The position numbers and the translations under genes are program-made. Positions 20,564 through 35,500 of a stretch of DNA of 64,000 nt are shown piece after piece. The first letter of the stretch is position 1; each line of letters begins with the position of its first letter. The notes below the pieces were generated by a model that was given only the letters and a program-made list of their open reading frames with translations, ran no database searches and was not told where the DNA came from. Source of the DNA: Caecitellus pseudoparvulus (lineage: Eukaryota; Bigyra: Bicosoecida); contig CBFFRQ010000002.1 of the NCBI GenBank assembly GCA_965644315.1, forward strand, positions 1 through 64,000, read 5' to 3'.

Positions 20564-23500
20564 CTACAAAGCTACACACAGCACCCCGCGGACATCCTCC
20601 ACGACACAGGAGGCGTCCTGTGCTGCATCACACAGGGCTCGGGCGCCATCCGACGTGATCCAGCCGCCCCACGTCCCAGCTCCGTTCTGGGCCCGCACGC
20701 TCACGAAGAGCGTGCCGCCAGACGGCCACGTGAAGCCATCTTCATCTTGGTCTGGCCCAGTCAGCAGCGCACTGGCTTCGAGGGAGTCGCCCACGAGCCT
20801 GCAAGGCATGAGGTCGTCCCGCCCGGCGTCAGAGCCGGTGCTGCCAATGCACCACTCGTACTGCACGATGCCTGACTCTGCATCAGCTGCTGGGGTCCAT
20901 GAGGCTTGGAACACTGCCCCAGGACTGCCCAGGATGCAGTCCGCGTCCACGTTGCCGCCGTCACGCACTTCCACTTCGTCGCTCCAGGCCGGCGCCGTGC
21001 CGTCCAACAACACGGGCTGCCCCAGCACGAGCTGCTGCGAGCCCGCACCATTGGCCACCTGGGCAACAGGGAAAAGACGGTCGCCATGGCCCCATGGCAC
21101 AGGCGGCACGGCGAGTGTGAGCGCGTTGGGGCTGGGGGCCAAGGCAAGCGCTGCGGGGGCGCTCAGTGGGTGGCCCGGGGCGCTGGGTGTGCAGGAGCAC
21201 AGGCCACCCTGCAGGGCGAGCACGGCGCCTGAGTCAACTGCTGCGCTTGACGCTTGGGATACGGCAGACAGAGTGCAGGACTCGTCCACCAGCCCTGAGC
21301 CAATGCGCAGCGGGTCCGAGCTCAGCTGCACTGGGCCTGAGCCGTTCCACTGGCCAGGCACAACGAGCACGGACAGGGCGGCGCTGGCCAGTCCTGACTG
21401 GGCATCTCCCAGACCCTCCACGCGCAGCACCAACCCCGCCTGCACAGACTCCACAGTCGTGAAGGATGCAGGCTTCAGATCAGGCATGGTCTGCACCGCG
21501 CAGGCGGCCGCCGCGGCCTCCGCCTGTGAGGAGCCGGGAGTTGGCAGCAGTGCGTGGCCGCCTCGTGGCATGACGATGCGTGGTGTTAAGGCAGGCGGTG
21601 TCACATCCAGCACGCCCAGAGGGGCAATGACTGCCGTGGACAGGCCTGCGAAGTTCGTGGCGACAGCTGTGAGCCACAGCGTGTCGCCGCCCTCCAGTGC
21701 GCTGGAGTTCAGGGTCACTTGGGCCAGGCGGCCGCTCTCCACCAGGTTTAGGTCTGTCCACGAGGCACTGGACCCCACAGCATCCCAGCTGCCCACTTCT
21801 CGCATGTGCGGCATGGCTTGAGACCCCAGAGCCGTGGCACCCACTGTGAGGGTGAGGGAGCTGAGGCCGGCACCAGCATCCGCCCAGTTCGCCAGGGACA
21901 GCTCCACGCGGCTCATGGGCACGATGGATGGCGGGTCACTGCCAGCCTGCGCCACCGCCTCTGCAAGCTGGCCAGCTGTGATATGGGCTGCACTGCCAGC
22001 AGGCAAAGCCGAGGCCTGCAGCGTGCGGGGCGCACAGGCGCTCGCGGCGAGAGCAGGCATGCGGAAGGTGCGGGTCCACGGCAAAGCTTCCTGCAGTACG
22101 GCGGCTGGTATGGAGGCGGCAGTGTTGGTGCTGCATGCTTCCGCATCTGGGAGCAGGGCCAGTATACCGGGCCGTGGGTGTGAGCGCACGAGGCGGACAG
22201 TGGGGGAGGACAGCTGCAGGAGCCTGCCGCCTGCCTTGCTCACCGCGACTTGAACTCGGAAGCCTTGTGCAGCTGCGAAGGCGGCATCCAGAGGCACGCT
22301 CTGCAGGAGTCCCTCCGAGGCGGAAGCCACCTGTAGCAGTTCGTGTGATGCCACGGATCCTTGGGCCGCCACTTCTTCTCCCGCGGGTGACACAGCGAGC
22401 AGCGTCCACGCCATGCCTTGCAGCGGCACAGACACAGCCGCAACCAGTGGCAGGCGGAAGGCAATGTCCCGTGAGCCACCCTGCACCCAGCGTTGCACTG
22501 GAGGGGCCCAGGTGGCACTGACGACCGGCACTGGGATGGACGGCGCGCCAGGCTGTGGGGTTTGGTCTCGCACACGTGCATCATCGCCGTCCACGACGAG
22601 CAGGGGCGACGTGTACACTGACTGCTGCCCGGCGCCGTTCGCTGCTCGCATGAGCAACACAGCCACGCGCCCAGCCAAGGCTGAGGCAGGCAGCGTCAAG
22701 AAGGTGGCATCCGCGCTGAGCTGCACGAAGTCAGCCTCGCCAGCAGCGAGCCATTGCGGGGAGGAGAAGCTTCCACCGGTGCACGAGCCATCCGAAAATG
22801 GGCCGTGGATGAGCGCAACTTCGTGCACGGCGATGCCACTGATGTCGTCCGTGGGCACTGGCAGGCGCAAGGACACTCCTGTGCTTGAATCCCCAACCAG
22901 GAGGTGACTCTGCAGCTGTGCTCCACACGACACGTTCGAGTCTTTGCTGGCCAGGTCAGGCGACAGCGCAGCAGCCACAACGTGGTCCATCCCACCCACT
23001 GCAGCCTCCGCAAGTGCCACAGCCTCGGTCGCCGAGCCCGCATGCAGCGAAGCCTTGCCGAACCAGGCACCATCCAGCATCGCCACAGCGCCGGACCAGG
23101 CTGGCGGAGACCACGGCGCATCCATGAACAGAGGCAGGGAAGCGCCCACAGCACGGCGGCCATCCTCAGTCTGCGCCTGCACGCTCACCACCACAGCCAT
23201 GCCGTGTTGCAGCTCCAGGCCTGCAAACGCAGCGGTGCCACGAGTCACGTACACGCCTGGACTGGGGTTGGAGGTGTTCCAAGTTGCTGCGTCCAGGGCA
23301 ATGCCTTCACCAAGTGACTCTGATGTGGCGCCTGCAATGTGGCCCAGCGTGGCGAATGCTGACTGCAGAGGCGAGCTGGAGGTGACAGTCCAAGTGAATC
23401 GCACGTGCGTCGCTTCAGCGCTGAAGCGCATGCTCTGCTGTGCAGCGTCCACAGCCTCCACGACAACCTCAGCTTCCTCCGCTGCCACCTGCACGACGCC

Positions 23501-26500
23501 GCTGCGGCCTTCCGACACACTGCCAGCCGCATTGGCGCTGTGGACCACAACTTCGTATCTTGTGCCTGGCGCAAGCGGATTGCTGAGGCATAGCTCGTCG
23601 CCTGAACAGACCAAGCTCCACTGGGCACTCGTGGCAGAGCCCACACTGTGCAGCGGCGCCAGCCACTGCGACGCCTGCACGTCCCACAAGCCCACAGAGT
23701 GGCTCAGGGCAGTGGACGCCGTCGCGGCCTCAGCGTCGTACACCAGCCAGCAGCCCCACACTGTCTGAGTGCCAGCGTTCCAGGCTTCGCTGGGCAAGCC
23801 AGCCACACCGCCCAGTCGAGCGGCACATTGTGCTCCCGTGCGAACAGCAATGTTGGCCGGCCCAGCACCTGCCACGACGAAGCCGCTTGATGCCGTGTCT
23901 GTCACCAGTCCCGCACTGCTCACCAGTCGCAGCAAGCCGTACACCCATCCAGACGTGCCGCTGGGCAGTGGCGCCGAGCAGTTCCCGGCACTGGCCCCCA
24001 CCTCCACGTTCGCGTCAGATAGGGGCACAATGTCAGCTGCGCCAGGCGTGCTGCCCCAGCCACACTGCACTTGGACAATGTCGCTCTCGGCGTCTCGTGC
24101 CCGCAGCCAAGCCATGGTCGCGGTGGCGCCAGCCACGAGCTGCGCATCTGCCGTGGCAGACACACGCTGTGCAAGTGCACCTGGCGCGAGCCCCGCCACA
24201 TCCCACACCGCCTGCACCTTGGGTGGAGTGGCGTCAACAGCCGGAGCAATCACGGCAATGCTGGACACGCGACCAGCAGAGTTGCCCAGTGCAACTCCAG
24301 AGTAGCCACGCTGGCCGTGCTGCAGGGCTCCAAGCCCAGGCACAAGGAGGGGAATGCTGCTCACGTCTGCGCCAGGGGCCAAGATCACCGCGGAGCCGTC
24401 TGCCCGCAGCACCTGCTGCCCGCCAAGACTGGAGCCCATGGCGTGCAGCATGGTCGCAAGGGCCGCTTGGCTATCGGAAGCAGCTGTCACGTTCAGTGCC
24501 AGGGCTGGACTGACGCCTCGCCCAGGCACAGAGCAGGGCAAACAGAGACTGAGAGAGTCCCCTGTACCGGCCTTGAAGGTGCCTGCTGGACAAGGCGTGC
24601 AGCTACCGCTGTGGCTGAAGGTGCCTGGAGCACACGTCCCAGGGGCAGTGGGCGGAGGTGGCACGCTTGGGCCAGCACTGCAAGCACCAGCACACGGCTC
24701 GCAAGCACCCGTCACGGCGTTCAGCTCGTACCCTGCCCCACACACGCACATGCCGCCACCTGCGGTGAAGTCGGGGACAAACACGGCATGCTCCTGAACA
24801 CATCCGCACGTTGTGCGATCAGAGCTGACAGGGACGATGCCGAGCAGCGCACTCTGCAGGCGAATGTCGTGAGCCACGTCAGGCGCACTGTCGTCACAGA
24901 CGATGCCATCAGACGACACCTCCGTCACGAGGCCAGCCGCGTTTGTGGCCCACACTGTGGCGTACACAGCCTGGCCTGGCTGCAGTGCCAGCTTGCGAGC
25001 TTGTGCGAAGGTGCGGCGCCCGACCGAGCTGCGAGGCACGATGCCACACTGCCCAGGGGCGTCCCCCGCACACCACTCGTACTTGCTCACGCCTGCCGCG
25101 TCAAAGAAGTCGCCCCACGATGCCTGCACAAGGGAGCAGTCAGGTGTGAACGCATCGTCCACTCCTGGGTGCGGTGAGTCCCACACCGAGCCGCCTGTGG
25201 GTCCACTCGTGATGACAGCGGCGCCGTTTGAGTACACCGTGGTGCTCAGCCCCGCAGCGTTCACAGCCGTCACAGAGCACGTGTAGCGCTGCTGATTGAG
25301 CAGTTCACTGCCTGGGGGGAAGGTGAAGGTGTGTGTGGTGGGGCTGGAGACTGGGACCAGCGCTGGCCCAGCGGCAGCTGCCCCCTCGCTGGAGCCCAGC
25401 TTCAGCACGATGGAGTAGTGCGCGATGGGGGACACGTCGTCTCGGAAGCCGCTCCAGGAGCAGGCATATGCAGTATCGGTGCTGGTGAATGTCAAGTCAC
25501 TGCTCTCGCCGTCCCAGACACTGCCTGGGAGAGGTGGCGTGACGTCAGGGATGACGATCCTGGACACCGTCGTGCTGGCGTGTCCAGCTGCGTTCAGCCC
25601 CACGAGGGAGAGGTGGTACTCCTGCCCTTGCACCAGCTCCAAGTCTGAGAAGGTCACATTGCGCGAGTGTTTCTGGTCTTCAAACACCCGCACTTGCTGG
25701 CCATACGGCCGCGTCCCAAGCGCAGCAGTGTAGGTTGTCAAGGCTGCGTCTGATTCAGCATCTTCAAAGGCGCCCCACGTCGCGGCCACGGTGTTCAGTG
25801 ACGCCACGTACAAGACTTCAGGCAACCCTAAAGCAGCCAAGTTGATGGCGTGGGAGATGGAAACGTTGGAGGGGGCAGATGCCGTCACGTCAGGCGTGAA
25901 GTGCGCGTGGTGCACACGAGTGGCCGTGCCAGCGCGAGCAACCACGGTTGCAGTGTACTGCATCCCAGGCGTGAGGGTCAGGCCGTACACGCTGGCATGT
26001 GTGGCTGTGCCCACATCAGTCAGCGCCTTCACGTCCCCAACCCCAGCAGCAGTGCCCAGGGCCCACTGGAAGGTGAAGTGCGGCACAGCTGTGCCGTTCT
26101 CAGTGTCCCCCGTGCTGGTCCAGGTCTCCCCAGGTGGCGCCAGGGTGTTTGACAGCACACTCCACTCAACTTCCAGGTGCTTGTCCGAGCTGGTGTATGT
26201 GGCCAGGACAGGGGAAGGCTCCGGCTCCACGAGCACGCCCCGTCCATCCACCTGCACTGCGCCGGTGCTGTCAACGACCACACCTGCCGCAGGGGCCACA
26301 GAGCTCAGCCCCGCACGGTTTGTCATGCGCACCCTGACGTAGTACTTCTCCCCGTTCACGAGCGCAGCAGGGACAGAGCAGGAGGTCGCGAGGCCGACGC
26401 TGCTGAATGGTGCCACATCACAAGTGTCCGCACTGGTCCCAACACAGCAGGCAAAGGAGTCCAGCTCTGACTCCTCATCCACCCACGCGCTGAAGGCCGG

Positions 26501-29500
26501 CGCCGCCGTCCACTGCCAGCTGGCGCTGACGTTGTCCTTGTGGCTTTGGTACGGCGCATCCACGAACGTAGTGAGGGTGTTCCACACTGGGCCTGCCACT
26601 GGCAGGCTCGTGTCTACCATCACACCATCCGACTCCAGCAGGGCAGATGGGTTGCCGACGTTGTTCACGGCCCGGATCTGCAAGCAGTAGCGAAGGCCGC
26701 TGGTGAGGCCTAGGCCAGTCGCATGCAAGGTGGTCACTGTCGCCCCTGGCACATCGGTCCAGTCTCGCACGTCGCGGCTACCCACGTCGCCGTTGTCGCA
26801 CCAACGCACAGCATACTGGTACTTCGCCACGGCCCCCACATCTTCCACAAAGGCATCCCAGTTCCCGCGCATCTCGCTCGCTGAGGCAGTGAAGGCAGCC
26901 TCACCCGTCACGCCAGGCACGGCGTCTTGAACAGCCCCACCTGGAGCAGGCTCCGGAGCAGTGCCGTCAAACACCACGCCATCTGAGGCGACATCCACAA
27001 ACAGGCCATTGGACGCCACAGCACGGACCACGACGTAGTACGTCGTGCCATGGGCTGGCACGATGGCAGCGGGGTTCGTCTTGGCCGTCGTGTTGGAGCT
27101 CACGTACGTCAGCGGCAGCACATCCAGCGGATGGGCCGACAGATCAGGACCTGGTCCAGGCGCTGAGCTGGAGATGCCCCACAGGTATGACACAATGGAG
27201 GCCTGGCCTGCGTCGAAGCCGCCCCAGACAGCCTCCAGAACAGGCTGAGCATGCCCATCTTGGTCCGCGTCCAGGTCGCGTGTGGCGTCCACGTCGTTCA
27301 CGTACGCGGCGGCAGCTGATGGGCGGCTGGTCTCGATGTCAAGCGGCACGGGCTCAGACAGACCTGCGTTTCCTGCACGGTCCAAGCACCTGGCACGCAT
27401 GTGCACCTTGGTGGCATCGGGGAGTGGCGAGGCGAAGGTCACCGTGAACGTTTGGCGCAGCACCAGCAGGCCATGCAGGCTGAACCTGCTCACCTCTGAC
27501 TGCGCCACGGTGAAGGATGAGTGAGCAGTGGGGGACTCCTCAGTCCCAGCGGCCACTCGGCAGGCAGAGAAGCCCGCATCCGTGTCGGCGAAAGTGATAG
27601 CGACTCGCATGGATGTCATACTCGCCACGGACTGCACAGCGTGCTGGGTGGCGTTGAAGCTGTCTGGCTTGCCTAGCAAGGCGGGAATGCCATAGCCAGC
27701 CCAAGCGGACCCTGGCGCTGCCAGAACAAAGAGGGACACATCCGGCAAGGCTGTGTCCACGAGAATGCCATCAGACAGCACAGTCGTTTTCAGCCCAGCC
27801 GCATTCGTGGCTGTCACAGAAGCGTACACATACGTGCCACTGCGGACAGCGACGGGCACTGTGAACGTGTGTTCCCGCGCCAGGCCCACACTGATCGTGG
27901 CTGCGATGTTGTCCACCGGCCGCCCAAGCACCGAACCAAGGCCAACTTCGTACTTCACCAGCGGCGACACGTCTTCTGTGAACTCTGGCCAGTGCACTGT
28001 GAAGGTGGTCGTGCTGGAGGTGAAGTCCAGGTCGTTCGTGGCGCCGTCTCCTCCGATGTCAGCGGGTGTCAGCGAGCCAGCTTGTGGCCCGTCGCGAGGC
28101 TTCTGCAGCGTGGGCGGCGTGGCGTCAAAGATGACGCCATCTGAGCTCGAGACGCGGAACAACCCCGCTTTGTTTGTGGCCTTCATGTGCACGAAGTACT
28201 GCTGGCCGTGGGTCATGGTGTCCTGCGGCAGGCTGTGCACACCAAACGGCTCCACATCCCGCCATTGCCCCAGCGGCACGCCTGTGTCCAGAGGGTTGCA
28301 CGTGCTGGCGTCTGGCGTGGCGACTGTGCGGCAGAACTGGTACGCAAGGAGGCCACCTTCGGTGCTTTCGGCGTCCTGGAAGCCGTTCCACTGCCAGGAC
28401 GGCACGTTCACGCCGGTGTAGTCGATGTCTGCTGTGTCGTCCTGGATGTTGAACTGGTACGTTGCGATGTCCACCTCGCGCACACCGCCTCGAGGGCTCG
28501 CGGTGGGGGCGTCAGGAAGCAGCACGGGGGGCGTCACATCCACAGTGAAGGGCTGTGAGCACACCGCTGCTGCGTTGCCTTCCACTGTGCGTGTGTCCAG
28601 CACCCACTTGTACTGCACGCCCTGCGTCAGTGCCAGGGACCGAGGCATCTGCATGATGAGCGGATTGGGCTGGCCCAGGCGCTCAAAGCCCAGCGTTGGA
28701 GCCCGCTTGGCAACTTCAGTGCGCGCCCTCTGCACCACCAGCGGCGCCAGCTGCGTCACCCACACACTGCGAGGATTGGCTCGAGCTGGCAGCGTGTCTT
28801 GCAGCGCAGCACTGGCTGCCGTGACGGCGTGGACACAGGAGTACGTCGGCATGCGCACACCTGCCGCGGCAAGGCTGGTGTCCAGAGCCCACGTCACGCT
28901 GACGTAGTGTCCTGGAGGGCATTGCTGAGGCGGACGAGTGCACACAGCCCGTCGAGGTGTGGAGCAGTCCATGGCAGTCAGGCGAGGCGCAGCGGTGGCG
29001 CTGGCCTGCATGGCAGCACAGTCCAGATCGAGCACCGCGTTCGGGTCTGTCATCCAAGGCCAGCGTGAAGCTGCTTGGGCGGCGGTGCCGAGCTGGTGCG
29101 GGCTGAACTTGCTCACCCAAGTGCCCCGCTCCACGCGATCTGACAGCCCTGTCCAGCAAGGTGAGATGTCAGTTGGGCACAGCGCCGCGAGGGCATGCAG
29201 CACAGCCTGAGATGGCACGGGGAGCGCGACGCCTCCCCCGAGCGCACACTGCACGTCGGCGACGTCTCCTTCGGTCGTGGCAGCGCTGGTGAAGGCACAG
29301 GCCATCTCACCTGCGCTGAGAGTGACCAAGATGTGCCCAGCTGGACACCCGAACACAGGGGCCTCACACATGGCTGGGAAGCTTGCACTGACAGACGACT
29401 GGAAGTCCACAACGCCATCGACTGCGTGCAGCGTCATGCCTGCTGTGCTGGCTGAGTTGGCTGCGTTGGAGGCAGCAGTGGCGTCTCGCCATCGCACCAG

Positions 29501-32500
29501 CCAAGCTCCAGCCGGGGTATCCAGCGGAGCAAGGGGACCGATCGGGAACTGATGCAAAGCATGCCCGCCAGTGTCAGCCAGCCACGAAGAAGCTCCTGCA
29601 GGTTCAGACACCTGCCGTTGCAGCCCCAGCCAGCACTGTGCCCCTGCCTCTCCACATGCACGGGATGCGGCTGCCGTCTCCAGTGTGCTCAGCCCGATGC
29701 CAGCGAACGGCAGTCCGCCCACGCTCTCGCACCCTGCACGGGCGCCAGACAGGCTGACAGGTGAGGTAGTTGTTCCCAGGCACCTAGGCATGCCGTCTGC
29801 TCCAGGCATCAGGTGGAAGCCAGGGGGGCAGCTGCGCACGCCAGTTTCACACAGGAACGGCAAGGAGTCTCCACTTGGATGCACTTGCACGCCGACGTTC
29901 AGACTCGCCGTGTCAAAGCCCTCCATGCCTGACGCCAGGCCGAAGGAAGTCCCCGGTACGGCACTAGTCAAGTCAGCAGCATTTTGGAGCGGCAGCATGC
30001 TTGCCGTGTCACCAGGGCTCTGCGGCGTCAGCTGGCTGGCGCTCCACGTGCTCGGCGCCTGCACGCTCATGCCAAGCCAGCACGACATATCAGCGGCGAA
30101 ACAGCGCGAACTAACTGTCTCCCGCTTGACGTCATCGTGCAGCGCTGTGCTGGCCAACCAGCCCCCCTCTGCGGCACACGAAGCTTGAGCCGCTGCCCAA
30201 GACGCTGGACTGCTCACGTACTTGATGCAGGAAGGAAGCGTGCCATTCGCGCCGAGGACCAACTCATACCCGCTTGGGCACTGCAGCATCGTGCCAGTGG
30301 CATCTCCGTCAGTGTAGAAGCCGCTGCAGCTGGCAATGTCTGACGCGGTGGAGATGCGCTGCAGGCCCAGGCGGGCCGTCAAGCTGTCACAGCGCACATC
30401 GAAGTCTGCGATTTTCACCGCCATACCAGCATGCACTGTTGACGCGCCTCGCAGCTGAGTGGACAGCGCAGAATACGTCTTCTGTGGGTCGTGGGTCGTG
30501 TACAGGGAGGACACTGCGCCGAAGGCTACATAGGGGAACTGCAGCGGCTGTGCAGCCGAGTACCCTGGGCACGTTGCACGAGTCCCGTCACAAGTGGGTG
30601 CCAGGCGACACTCGGACACGCGCCCTTGGTTGCAGTGGTGGTCATCCTCCGGCTGATACCGCACCTCGTCACAGCCGCCGTCCCCATTGCAAGTGTACGA
30701 AACGTGGCAGTCCTGGGCGTCACACGTGTACGGCGTGCCTGTGCAAATGCCTGACACACACTGATCATCGTAGCTGCAGGCATCAGTGTCATCACATGCC
30801 AGGTCGTTGGGGCGGTTGCTCCAGCCAGCTGGGTCCTTGATCACGTCGCAGTACTGGCACTCGGGCTGGGCGGGGTTCACTTCCCCATGCGCGTACAGCG
30901 TGCCGCCAATGTCGCAGGCACACGTTTTCCCTCCACCTGGCAGCGACTTCACACCTCCTGTGTAGCCTGGCGCTAAGTTGCAGCCTCCCAGGCCGTCACA
31001 CACCTCGCAGTCTTGTGCTGGGTCGTCGGTCCACTCCTCCATGAGGCAGGTCTTGTACAGCTGGCCCTGGCACAGTCCGTTGGAAGTGCAGTTGTCCCGG
31101 AAGGTGCAGGCGAGATCGTCATTGCAGGCGGTGCCGACGCCCTTCTGGCTCCACATCATGAAGGCGCCAGGGCCTGCGGGGTCGCACCAGTAACACGAGG
31201 AGTGCACGTCTTCTGGGAACTCCCGCGGCTTGTCAGACAGGTACGGGTAGCACTGGCGCTCGCCGTAGAAGTCCAGGATGGAACAGCTGTCCTCCTCCAC
31301 ACACCGAGTGCAGCGGAAGCTGACATCCACTGCGCCTGCGATGCCAGGGGCACCAGCGTACGTGTCAGGCTGGGGCGTGGACACGGTCTGACCCATCTGC
31401 TCCAGCACAGGCGTGGGGTGGCCGTCCTCGGTCAGCATCCAGTCTGTCAGGTAGAAACCCGCGCCACCTCCTCCGCCTGTCATGGCTGTGGAGGTGCGGG
31501 CAGCGCCAGTGCCGCCGCCATAGAAGCCGTCCCCACCGCTAGGGACGTAGGAGGCGCATGTGGCGCCATTGCAATCTGTGCCATCATACGCCCCGCCTGC
31601 AATGCGGTCGCCGTCTTCGCCTTGGCCCAAGTTGCCTGTTGTGGGAGTGGTGGCAACTCCACCAATGCCTGGTCCGCCGCCCCAAGCACCTTCGCCGCCC
31701 GTCACAGCTGTGGCACCTGAGCCAATGGAAGGCGCAGTGCCGCCGAGAATACCGCCTCCTGATCCACCTGCAGAGCACTCTGCAGTGCCGTATGCGCCGC
31801 CTCCACCTCCACCAACGACTGCAATCTCATCCCTGCGCGTGGGATCCCACAGCGCCGTGCGGCCGCCTCCAGCTCGATTGATGCGACTTGCGCCTCCAGG
31901 AGCAATGGGGAAGCCGATCGTGTGACCCTTCGTGCCATTAGCTGAGAAGTACGAGTCTCCCAGTGGGTTTGGCGACACGCCATACCCCAGATTCACACCA
32001 CTCAGCGTCGTGGAGCTGGCGAACAGTGCTCCAGGCTTGCCGACTTCAAACGCCAGCTTGGTTGCCGGAAGAGTTTCCATGCGACCGTAGAAGAAGCCAC
32101 CTGGTCCACCCAAGCAGGTGCCAGGCGATGTAGGGGAGGGCAGTCCCACGTCCAGCGCTCCAGGCGAGCCACCTGCTCCATACAGGCGCACATCTGCCGC
32201 CAGGGCGCCTACAGGCGAGGTGACGGTGTGCACGCCTGGCTGGGCGATGCGATAGCGGGCCCCGAATGGGCACTGGAGCGCTTGTTGGGAGATGGTTTGG
32301 ATCATGACGTGTCCCCGCAGCAGCTTGGCACGGCCGCCTGTGGCGCTGCGGTGCACCTCTGTAGGGAAGGCGGGAATGTCTTCCCACCCGCCCAGCAGCT
32401 GTGCGAACTGGACTTGGGCGTCAGAGGCGAAGCTCGTGCCGCCTCCACCACCTCCGACAACGCTAGCCAGACCTTCCGCCCGAAAGCCCCCTTCTCCGCC

Positions 32501-35500
32501 AGCTGATCCAGCTCCGCCGCCCATGTGCCCGCCACCGCCCTGCCCTCCGCTGGTGCGCACGCGGAACTCCGTGCAACCTGGCACACCAGCTCGATTCCGA
32601 CCACCGCCCACCCCCCATGGGCACTTGTCCGCTGTGCGCTGGTCAGTGCCACGATAAATGCCGCCCGCACCAAAGCCAGCGTCTTGCAGGGAACCTGCGA
32701 GGTTCGACGTGGCCAGCGTGCCTCCCTGTCCACCATAGGCCACCAAGAAGTGCGAACTCGACTTGGACTGCAGGCCTGCCTCTCCGTCCCCTCCATCATG
32801 GGCACCGCCTGCTCCTCCCTTGCCTGTTCCACCACCTCCGCCTCCGCCTGCCACGAGCAGCTCAGACGTGTAAGAAATAGCCACGTCAGAACGCAGTCTA
32901 CGGCCATCAAGGACACCAGAGCGCTGTCCGCCCAAGCCAGATCCCTGCAGGTTTGTGTACGTGAACGCGCTGGACGTCTCCACCGCGAGAACAGCCTCGT
33001 TGGCGTGGTTCCATCCCATGCGGTGCCCACCCACTTCCACGACGAACTCGTCCCCGCCCTTGACGGCAATGTAGCCGGAGGCATATGCGCCTGCTCCGCC
33101 TGGCTGGGTGTGGATGAGGTGCGATCCACCTCCAGCACCTCGTGCCTTGATGAGGATAAAGTGCACTCCAGCCGGCACTGTGAAGACACAGGTGCTGGAA
33201 GGGGCGTGGAAGTTGTGCAGGGTTGGGTTGGTGCCGACCGTTTGTGCCGTTTGAAGATCACAGGGCGGGATATACTCGCAGATGAATGCCCGCCCAGTGT
33301 TCGCGTTGGACGTGGTGCGCAGGAACAGCCCAGCCGCGTCCATGAAAGCGTACCGTCCGCCGCTAAAGCCGGCCAGCGGCACGCCAGTGGTGGAGTCCAC
33401 AGCCCACAAGCTGCCTTCGCCATACCGCCCTCCATCGCTTGCCAGAGCGGCCGTGTTCACCCACAGTCCAGCTGCATCTGCCCCGTCCTCCCACTCGAAC
33501 TCCCCACTGCGCAGGTTGGCACGCACTCCCACCCATGCGCCGCTTCCAATACCGCTGACGCCAAAGACATGATGTGCCAGGGTCAGCTCCACTGGGTCGT
33601 GCGCGCTCCACAGCTGGGCACGGGGGTGCACAGCCTTGCAAGCAGAGCGGGAAGCGGAGAGGGAAGATGGCCCTGCCAAAAGTTGGAGACACGTGCCCGT
33701 GATGGGGGAGCGATACCAGCCTGGCGGACAGGTGCCCAGCATCTCACAGGCAGTGAAAGCCGGCGTGCTGCACGAGAGCCTTGACAGGGAGTTGGAAGTG
33801 TGGTCTGTGGTCCCGATGCAGCCGTCCCCGCTGCCTGAGATGTCTCCTAAGCCGAGGGAGTTGGAGTTGGACACACCCACAGAGAATGCTGCCACGGCAC
33901 CTGCTCCATCTCGCCAGTGCAACGTGCCGGCGCTGATGTAGCCACCTGTCCACACAGGGCCGCCCAGCCCCATGACGTGGTCTATGTGGGCGTTCCACCA
34001 CCTGCTCTCCAGATCGCTCCACACACGAGCAGGGGCTGCTTGGCGTGTGCTGCCAGCCGGCACAGCAGCTGCACAAGCGGCATCGATGTCTGCATGGTTG
34101 GCGACCGTGGTTGTGATCACCTTGATGCACTGTCCAGTGATGGGGCTGACCGTGTCGCCATCTGGGCAGTGCGGCGGTGGAGCGACACAAGCAAAGCCGC
34201 CATTTGCAAACAGCCCCTTCTCTGTGCAGTCCACTGAGTACAGCTTGCCGTTCTGGTACTTTGCACAGCTGCCAATGCCGAGGTCCGGGTGCGATGGCGC
34301 CCAAAGTACAGCCGGCACAGGTGTTCCAGCATCATCCAGCCACTCCCATCGAGTGCTCTGCACGTTGTACGCAGCTCCCACAGCAACACCTTGCCCAGCG
34401 CGAGGTGCCCCTGGCTTGAAGTCCTGCAGCACCACGTGCTCCAACCACGGCCAGCCCACTGTGCCGCCCCTCCAGTCTGCTGTGGGGTGGGCCAGCTCCC
34501 CGCCATCGCCCTGGCACTGGGAACGCAGGGATGCCCAGGAATCCAAGGACTTGGCGGGGGGCAGGACATCCAGGTGAATCCAGCACGTCAGCGTCGTGCC
34601 GTGTGGAGTCCAGCGAGCAGGACAACCGATTGGGCGATAGGCACAGGCTGTCGCAGTGCCAGGGGTGCTGCAGTAGGCAGAGTGCAGGTCAGATGATGGC
34701 TCCGTGCGGAGGCAAGGGTGGTCAGAAAACTTTCCATAGGTCCACCTGCCGCTCCCTGCATCTAGCATGTCATCCACATCGCCAGTTGCAGAGCCAGACA
34801 CCCACACCTGCTTGTTGCCCTGGGTCGCATCCTGCTCGGCGTTGAGCCAGAAGTGCCACTGGTTGTAGGGAGCTGGCATGCGGGGCTGCAGGAACTGGGT
34901 CTTGAACCACTGCAGCTCAGCGTACGAGTTGGGTGCAAACAGGGTGGCGCCAGGGTAGTGCTGGGCGCACTCCCGGGCCGACTCGTCCTTGGACTTGAAC
35001 TCGATCTTGTGTCCGATGTGGAAGCAAGCGCCAGAGTAGGGGGACTGGGCCTTGAATCCAGGCGGACAGTGGGCGGCGCCGTGGGCATCTTGGGCTGGCT
35101 GGGTGAAGGGCCGGGGTGTTACGGTGGGTGTTGGTGTCCGAGAAGGAGACGGGGTGCGACTTGGTGTCCGCGATGGCGTCGGAGTTCCTGTGAAGAGACA
35201 AGTGTCAGGTCCGTCGAGAAGGGTGTACGGGCGACTTCTTGCCAACTGCACGTACGAGTGGGGGTTGCAGACGGAACTGGCTTCATGCAGATGCCTTCAA
35301 AGGAGCTTGCACACCCAAAATCTGTGAGCTTCTCATTCCAGCTCGAGCCTGGGTTGCCTGATGCATAAGCAATGCACTTTGCTTCATCGCCAAAGGAGAA
35401 CGTCGTGTCAGCGGCCGAATCACAAAACATCCACCGGACCTTGCCAGGGCAACCATCCAAATCACTTGACAAGCCAAAGGGACCGTACCATTGCCTGTGG

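Noticed and set aside
20403-21821. Plus-strand open frame of 472 codons
   Set aside because: It covers the last exon of the PhyH gene in the wrong frame and then the antisense of the giant minus-strand protein.
32525-33784. Plus-strand open frame of 419 codons
   Set aside because: It is antisense to the glycine-rich and CTLD-like regions; Gly/Ala codons read backwards give Pro/Ala/Cys frames without stops.
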